From: Opitutaceae bacterium
GTDB lineage: Bacteria > Verrucomicrobiota > Verrucomicrobiia > Opitutales > Opitutaceae
Assembly (NCBI GenBank): GCA_027485815.1
Contig: JAIXQE010000117.1
Span: forward strand, 1 to 32,629
Direction of reading: 5' to 3'
Length of the DNA: 32,629 nt
The position numbers were made by a program, and so were the translations under genes. Below, piece after piece: positions 14,158 through 23,178 of the stretch. The notes under the pieces are model-generated. The model saw nothing but the letters and a program-made list of their open reading frames with translations. It ran no database searches and was not told the DNA's origin. The number at the start of each line of letters is the position of its first letter. Position 1 is the stretch's first letter.

Positions 14158-16182
14158 ATGTCCCTCCTGCTCTCGACCGATCCTCCCGTCACCCCGGAGT
14201 CCCCGGCCCGCAGCCTGGGCCATCGCGCCCCGCTGCTGCACCTCGCGCTCCCCTACTTCGCCGGGCTGGCGGCCGGCCACGCCGCGGGGTCCATCCCGGC
14301 CGGACCGCTGCTGGCGGTGGCCCTCGCGCTGGGCGCCGCCGCGATGGGGCTCGCCGCGCGGCCCGCCCCCTGGGCCCTCCTCCTGCACCTCGCCCTCGGC
14401 GCCGCCGGCGCGGCGAGCCACGCGCTGCATCGGGATTGGCTGGGCGACTGGGACCAGCTGCCGCCGCGGGAGGCGGAGCTCGAACTGCGCGTCGACCGCC
14501 TTTACTCGAGCCCGGGCGAACGTCGCGCCACCGGACTCGGCCGCATCACCCGCGCCCCACCCCACCTCGCCGACCTGACCGGCCGGCGGGTCTCTTTCGC
14601 GCTGACCGTCCCGCCGGGAACCGACCCGCCGCTCCGCGGAACCGAGCTGGCTGTGCGGGCGATCCTCACGGCGCTGCCCCGCGCGCCGCCGCCGGGCGGA
14701 TTCGACGCCTACCTCACCGCCATCGGGGTCCAGTTCCGCCTCCAGCGCGGGACCATCACCACGGAAACGCGCCCGGCCGGCGTCTACGCCCGGTTCTGCG
14801 CCGCCGCCGCGGAACGCTTCCGGCGGATCCTCGACCTCGGTCTCGCGGATCGCCGCCCGGAGCTCGCCGCCCTCCTGCGCGGGATGATGCTCGGGGACAC
14901 CAAGGAACTCGCGGCCGACCAGCGGGATCGGTTCCAGCGTTCCGGCACGATGCACCTCTTCGCCATCAGCGGCCTTAACATCGGGGTCATCGCGGTGGCC
15001 CTGCGCTCCCTGCTCTCCCTCGCCCGCGTCCCGCCCTGGCCGGCCCTCGCGCTGGGCAGCGCCACCCTCTGGTTGTTCGTGGACATCACGGGCGCCTCGC
15101 CCTCGGCGGTGCGGGCCTGGGCGATGGCGACCTTCCTGCAGGCGGCGCAAGTCGGCCGCCAGCCAGGCAACCTCGTCGCCGCCCTCGCCGCCTCCGCTCT
15201 CGGTGTGCTGGTCCTGGAGCCGCTCGACGCCTTCTCCACCAGCTTCCTGCTCAGCTACGCGATCGTGCTCGCGTTACTCGTGCTGGGCCTGCCGCTCGGG
15301 GACTGCTGGCAAAAACGGTGCCGCCTCTGGCCCCTGCGGCCGGAGGCCGAACGCCGCCCGTGGCACCGCGCGGCGGAAGCCGGTTTGCGCGGGCTCGCGC
15401 TGGCCGGGGCGGTCGGGCTCGCGACCACGCTGGTCAGCCTGATCACCGGCGTGCATTTCTTCGGGCTGCTGACTCCTGGCTCCTTCGGGACCAACCTGCT
15501 GCTGCTGCCAGCCGCCACGCTGGTGACCCTCGCCGGGTTCACGGCCCTGCTGGCGGGACTGGTCGGAGCGGACCTCGCCGCGGTGGTCGCCAACCACGCC
15601 GCCGCGCTGGTGCTCGCCGGGATCGACACCGTGATCTCCGCCACGGTCGACCTGCCGGGCTTCTGCTTCCCCGCGCGCTTCACCGCCCCCTGGATCGGTC
15701 CCGCGGCGCTGACGCTGCTGCTGGCCACCTTGCTGGCGGGTTACGCGCTCGGCTGGCGACGGCGGTTTGGCGGTTGGTGGCCGCCCTTCGGCATCGTCGC
15801 GGCATTCGTCGTGCTAGGGGTGGAGGCGGAGGCGGCCGGATCCGCGATGAGGGTTGAAGTCCCGCCCGCCGTGCACAGGTTTCACGGCATGAAAAGCGCG
15901 TACGAACTCGCGATGGAGCGCCTCGCCAAGCACGAACCCGCCCCCGGCCGGGGCCTGACCCCGGAACAGAAGTCCCGCCTGGCGGACATTGACCGGGTCT
16001 ACCAGGGTCGCTGGGCGGAACGGGAAATCTTCCTCCGGCAACAGCTGGACGCCGCGCTCGCCGCCTCGAACTTCGAGGAGACCCGCAAGATCCAAGAACA
16101 GATGGCGAGCGAGAAGGCCCGCCTCGAGGAAGACCGCGAGACCGAGAAGAACAAGGTGCGCCGGGAAGCCGAGGAGGGCTGA
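14158..16182 (+). CDS. comEC: ComEC/Rec2-type DNA uptake channel fused in frame to a charged coiled-coil tail
   Basis: The product has 674 residues. Hydrophobic helices at about 25-90 are followed by an OB-like DUF4131-type region (about 100-205). The competence domain (about 235-530) carries RSGTMHLFAISGLNIGVIAV, the ComEC signature, and many membrane helices. There is no metallo-beta-lactamase domain, so this is a short ComEC. ComEC carries single-stranded DNA across the inner membrane. Membrane helices end near residue 560. The frame then continues into about 97 charged residues from Met578 (ATG at 15889), with LTPEQKSRLADIDRVYQGRW and a long coiled coil. That tail resembles a stand-alone small cytoplasmic protein, so either a real fusion or a lost stop or frameshift joins two genes. 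The ATG at 14158 fits the divergent spacing to rarA. Confidence 0.85.
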   Translation: MSLLLSTDPPVTPESPARSLGHRAPLLHLALPYFAGLAAGHAAGSIPAGPLLAVALALGAAAMGLAARPAPWALLLHLALGAAGAASHALHRDWLGDWDQLPPREAELELRVDRLYSSPGERRATGLGRITRAPPHLADLTGRRVSFALTVPPGTDPPLRGTELAVRAILTALPRAPPPGGFDAYLTAIGVQFRLQRGTITTETRPAGVYARFCAAAAERFRRILDLGLADRRPELAALLRGMMLGDTKELAADQRDRFQRSGTMHLFAISGLNIGVIAVALRSLLSLARVPPWPALALGSATLWLFVDITGASPSAVRAWAMATFLQAAQVGRQPGNLVAALAASALGVLVLEPLDAFSTSFLLSYAIVLALLVLGLPLGDCWQKRCRLWPLRPEAERRPWHRAAEAGLRGLALAGAVGLATTLVSLITGVHFFGLLTPGSFGTNLLLLPAATLVTLAGFTALLAGLVGADLAAVVANHAAALVLAGIDTVISATVDLPGFCFPARFTAPWIGPAALTLLLATLLAGYALGWRRRFGGWWPPFGIVAAFVVLGVEAEAAGSAMRVEVPPAVHRFHGMKSAYELAMERLAKHEPAPGRGLTPEQKSRLADIDRVYQGRWAEREIFLRQQLDAALAASNFEETRKIQEQMASEKARLEEDRETEKNKVRREAEEG

Positions 16183-16183
16183 C

Positions 16184-16250
16184 CCCTTCGACTGGCTCAG
16201 GGCAGGCCCTTCGACGGGACTCAGGACTAGCCCTTCGACGGGACTCAGGG
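16184..16250. repeat. Three tandem copies of a 19-20 bp repeat between convergent genes
   Basis: Copies lie at 16184-16202 (cccttcgactggctcaggg), 16207-16225 and 16231-16250 (the last two begin cccttcgacgggactcagg), spaced 23-24 bp. Each begins CCCT and ends AGG or AGGG, allowing a short stem. The first copy starts 2 bp after the comEC-fusion stop, and the third contains the stop codon of the minus-strand gene. It resembles the dispersed cccttcgac...ctcaggg elements I recall from many environmental genomes and may act as a two-way terminator. Confidence 0.75.
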
Positions 16251-16799
16251 TATCCGTCCGCCCGCCGGCGTCACCGGCGCCCCCGGCAGCGCTCCACCCG
16301 CCTCGGGCGGATTCTTGCGGAAGACGAAGCGGTTGAGCTTCACGGTGGTCGCCTGATCGAGCGCCGGGAACCGGGCCATGTTGGCCGCGCTGGCCGCGTC
16401 CAAACTCTCTTGGAACCGCGCCACCTTGGGCGGGGTGACCTGCTGGCTGGTGGCGATCTCGGCGGGACGATGATCCAAGGCGCTGCGCCGCGGCTGCGGC
16501 GCCTGCGGTCGGGTCGAGACCTTGTCCTGAACCTCCTTCGGCCTCGCCTCCTGCACGTCCAGAGGGGAGCGCCGCCCGTCGAGCGGAGATTCCTTCCGGG
16601 GCACGACCTCGGTCCCGAAGCGGCGGGCCTGCAGGGAGTCATTGGCCTCGTCCGTGGGCGTCCGCCGGGCGGGGGTCACGGTACCGCCCGGGGCGAACGC
16701 CTCGTTGCGCCGCGCCGGGTCGACCGGGCTGGTGGCGTCGGCCGCCGCCCCGCCGGTCGCGAGGACCAGGGCAAGCAAGGGGGCGAGGCGCGACTTCAC
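16245..16799 (-). CDS. Secreted Pro/Arg-rich hypothetical protein
   Basis: The product has 184 residues. No ATG is available. The GTG at 16799 gives a good signal peptide (KSRLAPLLALVLATGGAAA); a TTG at 16841 would add 14 residues. The mature part is charged and Pro-rich, probably largely disordered (repeated PxxARR and PLDGRRSPLD motifs). A more structured end holds MARFPALDQATTVKLNRFVFRKN. I do not recognise a family. It lies 51 bp after thyX on the same strand and is the last gene of the nuo-thyX run. Its stop codon sits inside the third copy of the 16184-16250 repeat, so its C-terminus may have been altered by repeat insertion. Confidence 0.55.
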   Translation of the reverse strand: MKSRLAPLLALVLATGGAAADATSPVDPARRNEAFAPGGTVTPARRTPTDEANDSLQARRFGTEVVPRKESPLDGRRSPLDVQEARPKEVQDKVSTRPQAPQPRRSALDHRPAEIATSQQVTPPKVARFQESLDAASAANMARFPALDQATTVKLNRFVFRKNPPEAGGALPGAPVTPAGGRIP

Positions 16800-16850
16800 G
16801 ACCGCAGTTGAAGGGACGGGCCTGGCGGCGGGCAACGGCAAAGCCGACGC

Positions 16851-18197
16851 CTACTCGGGCTCGGCCGTGCCTTCGACGACCCAGTCCCGCGCCTCCGGCA
16901 CCTGCGCGCAGAAGGCCCGCAGGGCGGCACTCAAGTGTTCGGCGTACCGGAAATGCGCGCCCATCCCGGTCCGCAACTCGGCCTCGTAGATGAACTTGTC
17001 GGCGTGGGTGCTGTGCTCGAACGGGGTCTGCGCGCCCAGCAGCAGCGAGTACACGTAAGCCGGGCTGCCCCTCGCGAGCAGCTCGCGGGTGAGCTCCAGT
17101 TGCTCCGCCAGCAGGGCGGCGTGCGGCGAGCGGTCGATCTCGGGCGGCAGATAGAAGCCAGCCTGAATGAGCGGCGTGTACCGGTGGCCGGTGCGGTGGC
17201 GGTTCAGGTCGCGCAGCTCCGCCAGCGCCATGTTGTTCCACGCGAAGGTCACCCGCATCCGCCGCGTGGCCAGGCCCTGCTGGCCGTAGCGGTTCGCCCG
17301 GTGCCGCAGCGCCTCCGCGACGGGCTGGGTCTCCGCCAGCCACGGCGGCGCGGCGCGGTCCACGTGCACCCAGACGTCATCCGCCAACGGGGCGTGCGAC
17401 AGGCGTTCGCGCCCCAGGGCGAGGGAACGCGCCAACTCCTGGGTCGCCTGCTCGACGTGCGAGGCTTCGGCCTGGCTGTGGCGCATCAGGCGCGGGGACT
17501 GCTTGAGCAGTTCGCCGCGGATCAGGTCGGCCGCGGCCCGGGCCTCGGGGTGCGGGAGGGATGCGAGGTGCTTGACCGTCGCCGCCCACATCCGCGCCGT
17601 CTGGACGAGACCGACGTTGGTCCGCGTGGCGAAGGGGATGAAGTAGCGGGCGCGATCGAGCGCGTAATTCTTGCGCAAACGGCCCGCCACGGCCGGCGTC
17701 GCCCCCGCCGGCAACCGGACGCGCTGCGGCTCCGCCGTTGCCAGGGTATCCAGCCGGGCGTACTCGGCCTGGTAGGCGGCGAAGGCCCGCGCCATCACGT
17801 CACGCCAGCGCGGCGCAAGGTCGGCGGGCACGCCGAGCTCCTCCGCGGTCGGCAGGTTCTCCGGGGCCAAGGTGATGTAGCGGGAGCTCGACTCCTGCCC
17901 GTCCGCCATCGTGGCGAGCTCGAACAGCTTGTAGGCGAGCCACATCGAGACGTCATCGAGGGCCACCGCGAGGCCGCCGGTGAGCCCGCCGATCGAGGCG
18001 TGCCCGTAATCGACGAACTTGAGGATCCGGTCGATCGAGGCGTCCGGGTTCACCGGGTCGACCTTGGCGAGGATGGCCCCAAGCCCCTCGTTGCTGCGCG
18101 AGTAGCGCGCGAGGACGGAGGCGAGCAACTCCGGCGTCACCCGGGGCAGGTCCGCCGCGCCGGGAGGGGGAACCAGGGCGAGGCCGGTGATCTTCAT
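16851..18197 (-). CDS. thyX: Two-domain ThyX-like FAD-dependent thymidylate synthase
   Basis: The product has 448 residues, about twice a usual ThyX. ThyX makes dTMP from dUMP using FAD and methylene-tetrahydrofolate. Residues about 60-240 look like one ThyX unit: YGHASIGG (64-71), ESSSRYI (102-108), and ARYFIPFATRTNVGL (183-197, like the family's AR-x-LP-x-x-T segment). Residues about 310-440 look like a second: LNRHRTGHRYTPLI (331-344) and HFRYAEHLS. The signature RHRxxSxNExSxRY is thus split: the SxRY half lies in the first unit, and the RHR half, with S/NE replaced, in the second. A small palindrome (CGGTT-A-AACCG, 18202-18212) lies just upstream of the ATG. It is 40 bp after nuoN, probably in the same transcript. 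Enzyme activity is likely but not certain. Confidence 0.8.
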   Translation of the reverse strand: MKITGLALVPPPGAADLPRVTPELLASVLARYSRSNEGLGAILAKVDPVNPDASIDRILKFVDYGHASIGGLTGGLAVALDDVSMWLAYKLFELATMADGQESSSRYITLAPENLPTAEELGVPADLAPRWRDVMARAFAAYQAEYARLDTLATAEPQRVRLPAGATPAVAGRLRKNYALDRARYFIPFATRTNVGLVQTARMWAATVKHLASLPHPEARAAADLIRGELLKQSPRLMRHSQAEASHVEQATQELARSLALGRERLSHAPLADDVWVHVDRAAPPWLAETQPVAEALRHRANRYGQQGLATRRMRVTFAWNNMALAELRDLNRHRTGHRYTPLIQAGFYLPPEIDRSPHAALLAEQLELTRELLARGSPAYVYSLLLGAQTPFEHSTHADKFIYEAELRTGMGAHFRYAEHLSAALRAFCAQVPEARDWVVEGTAEPE

Positions 18198-18237
18198 GGG
18201 GCGGTTAAACCGGCGTCCGACCTGCGGGGCAACGCGC

Positions 18238-19764
18238 TCACCGCATCGCCAGCCAGTGCCCGAGCGGGCCCGGATAGAAGCCGATCACGATGGACGCGAG
18301 CGCGAGCGCGCCCAGGGTGACGCCGGCGAGCAGGCCAACGGGGGTGCGGGCAGGCCGGGTCGGACCCGCGGCGGCATCGGCAGGGGGCGTCCAGGTTTCG
18401 AAGTAGGCCGCCCGCAGCCACCCGAAGTAATAGTAGATGGAGATCACCACGCCGACGATCGCGACGGCGAGCAGCGCCCGCGCCCCGGCCTGGAAGGCGG
18501 CGAGGAAGATGAAGAGTTTCCCCATGAAGCCCGCCAGCGGGGGAATCCCCGCCAAAGAGCCCAGGCCCACGGTGAGCACGCCGGCAAGGAAGGGGCTCTC
18601 CTTCGCCAAGCCGGCGTAGTGGTCGAGTTCCTGGTCGGCATCGTCGGGACCCGCCACGTGCGCCATCACCCCGAAGACCGCGAAGGCCGCGAGCAGGTAG
18701 GCGAAGAGGTAGAAGTAGATCGCCCCGAGGGCCATCGGGGTGGCTCCGGCCGCCACCACGCCCAGGAGAAGGAACCCCGCATGGGAGACGCCCGAAAGTC
18801 CGAGCAGGCGCTTCACGTTGTGCTGGGTCAGCGCCGCGAGGTTGCCGAACAGCAGCGAAGCGGCCGCCATCGCCGTGAGCACGGGGGTCGTGAGCCACGC
18901 GTAAGCCGAGAAGACCGCACCGGGCCCGCACAGGCCGAGGAGGACCGCGAAACCCGCCGCCTTCGAAGCCACGGCCAGGAAGGCGGTGACGGGCGTCGGG
19001 GCCCCCTGGTAAACATCGGGCACCCAGATCTGGAACGGGAACGCACCGATCTTGAAGGCCACGCCGGCCAGCACGAGCACGATGCCCAGGCTGGCGAGGA
19101 AATGGTTCGGGTTGGCGGTCAGGAACGCCGCGAGGTCCGCGTAATGGAAAGGCCGCGCCGCGTGGCCCGCGAGCGACGGGTTGCCCGCCACGCCGTAAAG
19201 CAGCGTGATCCCGAACAGCAGCAGGCCGGAACTGAGCGCGCCCATCAGCACGTACTTCAGGCCCGCCTCAAGGGAGGCTGGGCTGGTGCGGTGGTACGCC
19301 ACCATCACGTAAAGGGCGATCGTGAGCGTCTCGACCGTCACGAAGAGCATCAGCAGGTGATTGGTCTGCGCCAGCAGCATCATCGCGGCGGTGACGATCA
19401 GCAGGAGATGGTAGAACTCGACCCGCGGCATCTTCTGGCGGGCCAGGGTCAGCCTCGCGATCACGCAAGTGAGGAAGGCGGCGATCAGGAAGAAGGCGCG
19501 CAGGAGCTGTCCGGAGGTGCTGTGGTAGAGGAGCCCGCCAAAGGTCTCCGCGCCGAGCATCCCGGAGTCCCAGTTAAGGCAGAGCCCCAGCAGGGTGCCG
19601 AGGATGCCGGCGCTCGCGAGGTCGGGCAGGACGGCGTGTTGCCGGCGCGGCAGGAAGATCTCGAGGGCCAGCAGCAGGAGGGCGACCCCGGCGAGCATCA
19701 GCTCGGGGAGGATGGCGCCCCAGAGGTTGTTGGCGGCGGCGAGCTTGGCGGCTTCGAGGGTCAT
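18238..19764 (-). CDS. nuoN: NADH-quinone oxidoreductase subunit N
   Basis: The product has 508 residues with about 14 membrane helices, an antiporter-like proton-pumping subunit of complex I. Typical signs are FVTVETLTIALYVMVAY with the helix-5 glutamate, KIGAFPFQIWVPDVYQGAPTPV with the conserved lysine and WVPDVY, and GLSGVSHAGFLLLG. The ATG at 19764 overlaps the nuoM stop (ATGA). It is the last subunit gene of the nuo cluster; thyX follows 40 bp on. The upstream in-frame extension is a shadow of nuoM. Confidence 0.96.
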   Translation of the reverse strand: MTLEAAKLAAANNLWGAILPELMLAGVALLLLALEIFLPRRQHAVLPDLASAGILGTLLGLCLNWDSGMLGAETFGGLLYHSTSGQLLRAFFLIAAFLTCVIARLTLARQKMPRVEFYHLLLIVTAAMMLLAQTNHLLMLFVTVETLTIALYVMVAYHRTSPASLEAGLKYVLMGALSSGLLLFGITLLYGVAGNPSLAGHAARPFHYADLAAFLTANPNHFLASLGIVLVLAGVAFKIGAFPFQIWVPDVYQGAPTPVTAFLAVASKAAGFAVLLGLCGPGAVFSAYAWLTTPVLTAMAAASLLFGNLAALTQHNVKRLLGLSGVSHAGFLLLGVVAAGATPMALGAIYFYLFAYLLAAFAVFGVMAHVAGPDDADQELDHYAGLAKESPFLAGVLTVGLGSLAGIPPLAGFMGKLFIFLAAFQAGARALLAVAIVGVVISIYYYFGWLRAAYFETWTPPADAAAGPTRPARTPVGLLAGVTLGALALASIVIGFYPGPLGHWLAMR

Positions 19765-21284
19765 CGCGCGGAAGGGGCGGCGGCCGCGGTGGCCGGGGCG
19801 GCCAGCGCCGCGTGGATCGGATCGGAGATGGCCCGCGGCCAGAAGCCGAGGCCCAGCAGGGCCAGCAGGAGCACGAGGGCCGGCACGCGCTCGGACCAGC
19901 GCAGGTCCACCGGAGGCTGGCGGGCCGCGACCTCCTCCATCCGGGGCGTCGCGGGACCGAAGCACACCCGCGCGAGCGCGCGCAGGCCGTAGATGGCGGA
20001 GATCACCACGCCGGCCACGGCCACGGCCGTGACCGCCGGCGAGAACTGCCAGAGCGCCACGAACACCGCGAGTTCACCCCAGAAGTTCGCGAAGCCCGGC
20101 AGGCCGATGCCCGCGAAGGTCGCCGCCACGAGGAACGCCGCCAGCACGGGCGCGGGCCGCGCGAGGCCGCCCATCTCGTCGAGGGCGAAGGTCTGGGTCC
20201 GGTGGTGCACGCTGGTCGCCAGCAGGAAGAGGAGCGCCACGGAAAGCCCGTGCGCCACCATCAGGAACACCGCCCCGCCCACCCCCACCGCCGTGCCCGT
20301 CGCGATGCCCAGGAACGCGTAGCCCATGTGCATCACGGAGCTGTAACCGATCATCTGCTTCAGGTCCCGCTGGGCCAGGGTGACCAATCCGATGATCAGG
20401 ACGTTGCCCAGCACCGCGAGCCACGCGAGGGGCGACGCCCACGCGGCGTGACCCGCCGGCAGCAGGGGTAGCGCGACCTGGATCAGGGTGTAGAGGCCGA
20501 ACTTCTTGAGCACGCCGGCGTGCAGCATCGCGTTGGAACTCGGCGCCGCCCCGTACCCGAGCGGCGCCCACGTGTGCAGGGGGAAGAGGGACACCAAAAT
20601 CCCCAGCCCCACGAGCAGGAGGCCGAACAGGTTGCCTTGGAGCGCCTGGTCCAGGGGGAAGCGCGACAGGTGCTCGCGCAGCGCCATCAGGTCGAACGAG
20701 TTCGCTCCGCTCCGGGCGTAGATCGCGATCAGCCCCGCCAGCGACAACATCGCGCCGAGGGTCAGGTAGATCGTCAGCTTCATTGCCGCGTACGCGCGGT
20801 CCCGCCCGCCCCACACGCCCACCATGATGAAGGTCGGGATGAGCGCGAGTTCGTGGAAGAAGTAGAGGAACAGGATATCCACGCTGGCGAACACGCCCAT
20901 CAACCCGCCCTGCATCACCAGGAGGAGCAGCAGGTAGAGCTTGAGCCGCTCGGCCTGCGATTGCAGGGCGTACAACCCCGCCGCGAAGCCCACCAGCCCG
21001 GCCAGGAGGAACAGCGGCATCGCGATGCCGTTGAGGCCCAACTTCAGGGAGATGCCCACCGCGTCCAGGCCGGTGGAATACTGGGTGAGGAACGCGTAGC
21101 CGGCCACCTTGGGCGAGGCGTCGAAATGCCACCAGGTGTGCAGCGCGAGCAACAGGGGCACCGCGAAAGCGACATAGGCGAGCCGCACGGACCAGCGCTT
21201 CGGCAGGCCGCAGGCAATGACGAGCGCCGACGCCAGCGGGAAGGCGATCGCGGCCAGCAGGGGATCAAAGGGCAGCGTGCGCAT
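19761..21284 (-). CDS. nuoM: NADH-quinone oxidoreductase subunit M
   Basis: The product has 507 residues, a polytopic antiporter-like subunit of the complex I membrane arm. Landmarks are FFHELALIPTFIMVGVWGG with the key glutamate, the helix with FPLHTWAPLGYGAAPSSNAMLHAGVLKKFG (conserved Lys residues), and RDLKQMIGYSSVMHMGY. It takes part in proton pumping. It starts 3 bp after nuoL stops and overlaps nuoN by 4 bp, consistent with translational coupling in one operon. Confidence 0.96.
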   Translation of the reverse strand: MRTLPFDPLLAAIAFPLASALVIACGLPKRWSVRLAYVAFAVPLLLALHTWWHFDASPKVAGYAFLTQYSTGLDAVGISLKLGLNGIAMPLFLLAGLVGFAAGLYALQSQAERLKLYLLLLLVMQGGLMGVFASVDILFLYFFHELALIPTFIMVGVWGGRDRAYAAMKLTIYLTLGAMLSLAGLIAIYARSGANSFDLMALREHLSRFPLDQALQGNLFGLLLVGLGILVSLFPLHTWAPLGYGAAPSSNAMLHAGVLKKFGLYTLIQVALPLLPAGHAAWASPLAWLAVLGNVLIIGLVTLAQRDLKQMIGYSSVMHMGYAFLGIATGTAVGVGGAVFLMVAHGLSVALLFLLATSVHHRTQTFALDEMGGLARPAPVLAAFLVAATFAGIGLPGFANFWGELAVFVALWQFSPAVTAVAVAGVVISAIYGLRALARVCFGPATPRMEEVAARQPPVDLRWSERVPALVLLLALLGLGFWPRAISDPIHAALAAPATAAAAPSAR

Positions 21285-21287
21285 CGA

Positions 21288-23177
21288 TCAGAAGGACAGG
21301 AGACCCGCCGCAAAGGCCCACAGGGCGAGGAGGCCAAGCAGGAACCAGTAGGCGTAGGCGTTGGCGTTGCCGACGTGCAGGGCCCGGGCGCCAAGGCCCA
21401 GCAGGCCCACCACTCCGGCGAGGCCGCGGACGATCAGACCCGCGAGGAAAATCTGCTCCAGGAAGTTCAGCAGCATCGCCAGCCGCTGCTGCACCTTCGC
21501 CACGTAGGCGCCGTAGGCCCGGTCAAACGAGGCCTGCAGGCCCCCGAGCAGCCCGAAGAGCCCGGGCGCACGCCGCGCCAGCGCATCGTCGCCCGCCGCG
21601 GGATACAGCAGCCACGCGCCGAGCGCGCCGGCCACCAGCACCGCCACGCTGGTGAGAAGAATCACGGTGTGGTCCGCCCCCGCGGGGTGCACGACTGAGT
21701 CGATCACGCCGTCGAACCGGCCGCCGAGCAGGCCGCCGTAGAACCAGCCGTAGCCGCCGATGACCGACAGCACCGCCAGCACCAGCAACGGCCCGGTCAG
21801 GGCGAGCCCGCCCTCGTGCGCGTGCGCCGCGCCCTCGCCGCGCGCCGTCCCCAGGAAGGTGATCCGCCAGAGCCGCACCATGTAGAACGCGGTCAGGACC
21901 GCGGTCAGCGCCAGCACCGCGAAGACCCCCGGATGCTTCGCCCACGCGAGGTACAGGATCGCGTCCTTCGAGAAGAACCCGGCCAGCCCGGGCATCCCAA
22001 TCAGGGCCAGCACGCCGATGGTAAAGGTGATGAACGTCACCGGGATCCGGCGCGCGAGCCCGCCCATCTTAAAGATATCCTGCTCGTGGTGGCAGGCGTG
22101 AATCACCGAGCCGGCCCCGAGGAAGAGCAGCGCCTTGAAGAACGCGTGAGTGGTGAGGTGGAACATCGCCGCCCCGACCCCCGCCGCGATGAGGTGATGA
22201 TGATCGCCGTGGGCCACCTTGAGGGAGCCGAGGCCGAACGCCGCCACCATGTAGCCGAGCTGCGAGAGCGTGGAATAGGCCAGGACCTTCTTGATGTCCC
22301 GCTGCGTGACCGCGCACAGCGCCGCATAGAGGGCGGTCACGGTCCCCGTCCAGAGGATCACCTCCAGCGCCGCCGGAACCATCAGGAAGTGGATGCGGCA
22401 GAGGAGGTAGATGCCGGCCGCGACCATCGTCGCGGCGTGGATGAGGGCGGAGACGGGGGTCGGGCCCTCCATCGCGTCGGGCAGCCAGACGTGGAGCGGC
22501 AGCTGGGCGGACTTGCCGACGGCGCCGCAGAACAGCAGCAGCGGCAGCCCGGCCGTGACGACCGCGCCGCCCTCGACCGCCTTCGCGAGGGCGTCGAGCT
22601 GGGTGGTGCCGAACTGCGCCTGGCACCAGACGAGACCGAGCAGGAAGCCGAAGTCGCCGACGCGATTGACGATGAAGGCCTTCTTGGAGGCCTCGGCCGC
22701 GGCATTCCGATCGAAGTGATGGTTGATCAGCAGCCAGGAGCTGAAGCCGACCAGCTCCCAGAAGATGAAGAGCATCAGCAGCGAGTCCGCGAACACGATG
22801 CCGAGCATCGAGAACATGAAGATCGCGAGTCCGCCGAAGTAGCGCGCGCGGTCCGGATCCTCGTGCATGTAGCCCACCGAGAACACGTGAACGCAGAGGC
22901 CGACCACGCCGACGATCGCCAGGAGCAGGGCGGCGAGGTCATCGAACTTGATCCCGAGCGAGAGCCCGAAGGTTCCCAGCCGGAGCAGCTCGACGGACGC
23001 GGTGAAGTCGCGCGCGGAGCCGAGGGCGAGCATCAGCGAGCCGCCGGCGACGACGGCCGCGGCGAGGAGGGCCACGGCGGTGGCAGCCCCGGGCGCGCGG
23101 CGCAGGCCAAGGGCGATGATCGCCGCCGCGAGGAGGGGCGCCAGCAGGACGCCGGAAGCGAGGAGGGCGGGGCTCAT
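21288..23177 (-). CDS. nuoL: NADH-quinone oxidoreductase subunit L
   Basis: The product has 629 residues, the distal proton-pumping subunit of complex I. Landmarks are FIFWELVGFSSWLLINHH (key glutamate), the segment LPLHVWLPDAMEGPTPVSAL, HAATMVAAGIYLL, and RDIKKVLAYSTLSQLGYM. Near the C-terminus a long helix region (about 520-600) fits the lateral helix that runs along the membrane arm. It begins 1 bp after nuoK ends and precedes nuoM by 3 bp. Confidence 0.97.
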   Translation of the reverse strand: MSPALLASGVLLAPLLAAAIIALGLRRAPGAATAVALLAAAVVAGGSLMLALGSARDFTASVELLRLGTFGLSLGIKFDDLAALLLAIVGVVGLCVHVFSVGYMHEDPDRARYFGGLAIFMFSMLGIVFADSLLMLFIFWELVGFSSWLLINHHFDRNAAAEASKKAFIVNRVGDFGFLLGLVWCQAQFGTTQLDALAKAVEGGAVVTAGLPLLLFCGAVGKSAQLPLHVWLPDAMEGPTPVSALIHAATMVAAGIYLLCRIHFLMVPAALEVILWTGTVTALYAALCAVTQRDIKKVLAYSTLSQLGYMVAAFGLGSLKVAHGDHHHLIAAGVGAAMFHLTTHAFFKALLFLGAGSVIHACHHEQDIFKMGGLARRIPVTFITFTIGVLALIGMPGLAGFFSKDAILYLAWAKHPGVFAVLALTAVLTAFYMVRLWRITFLGTARGEGAAHAHEGGLALTGPLLVLAVLSVIGGYGWFYGGLLGGRFDGVIDSVVHPAGADHTVILLTSVAVLVAGALGAWLLYPAAGDDALARRAPGLFGLLGGLQASFDRAYGAYVAKVQQRLAMLLNFLEQIFLAGLIVRGLAGVVGLLGLGARALHVGNANAYAYWFLLGLLALWAFAAGLLSF

Positions 23178-23178
23178 C

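Noticed and set aside
16184-16250. CRISPR-like array
   Set aside because: Only three copies, 4-5 bp between copies instead of spacers, and no cas genes in the window.
18187-19992. 601-codon plus-strand open frame across nuoN
   Set aside because: Extremely Glu/Arg/Gly/His-rich antisense shadow of membrane protein codons.
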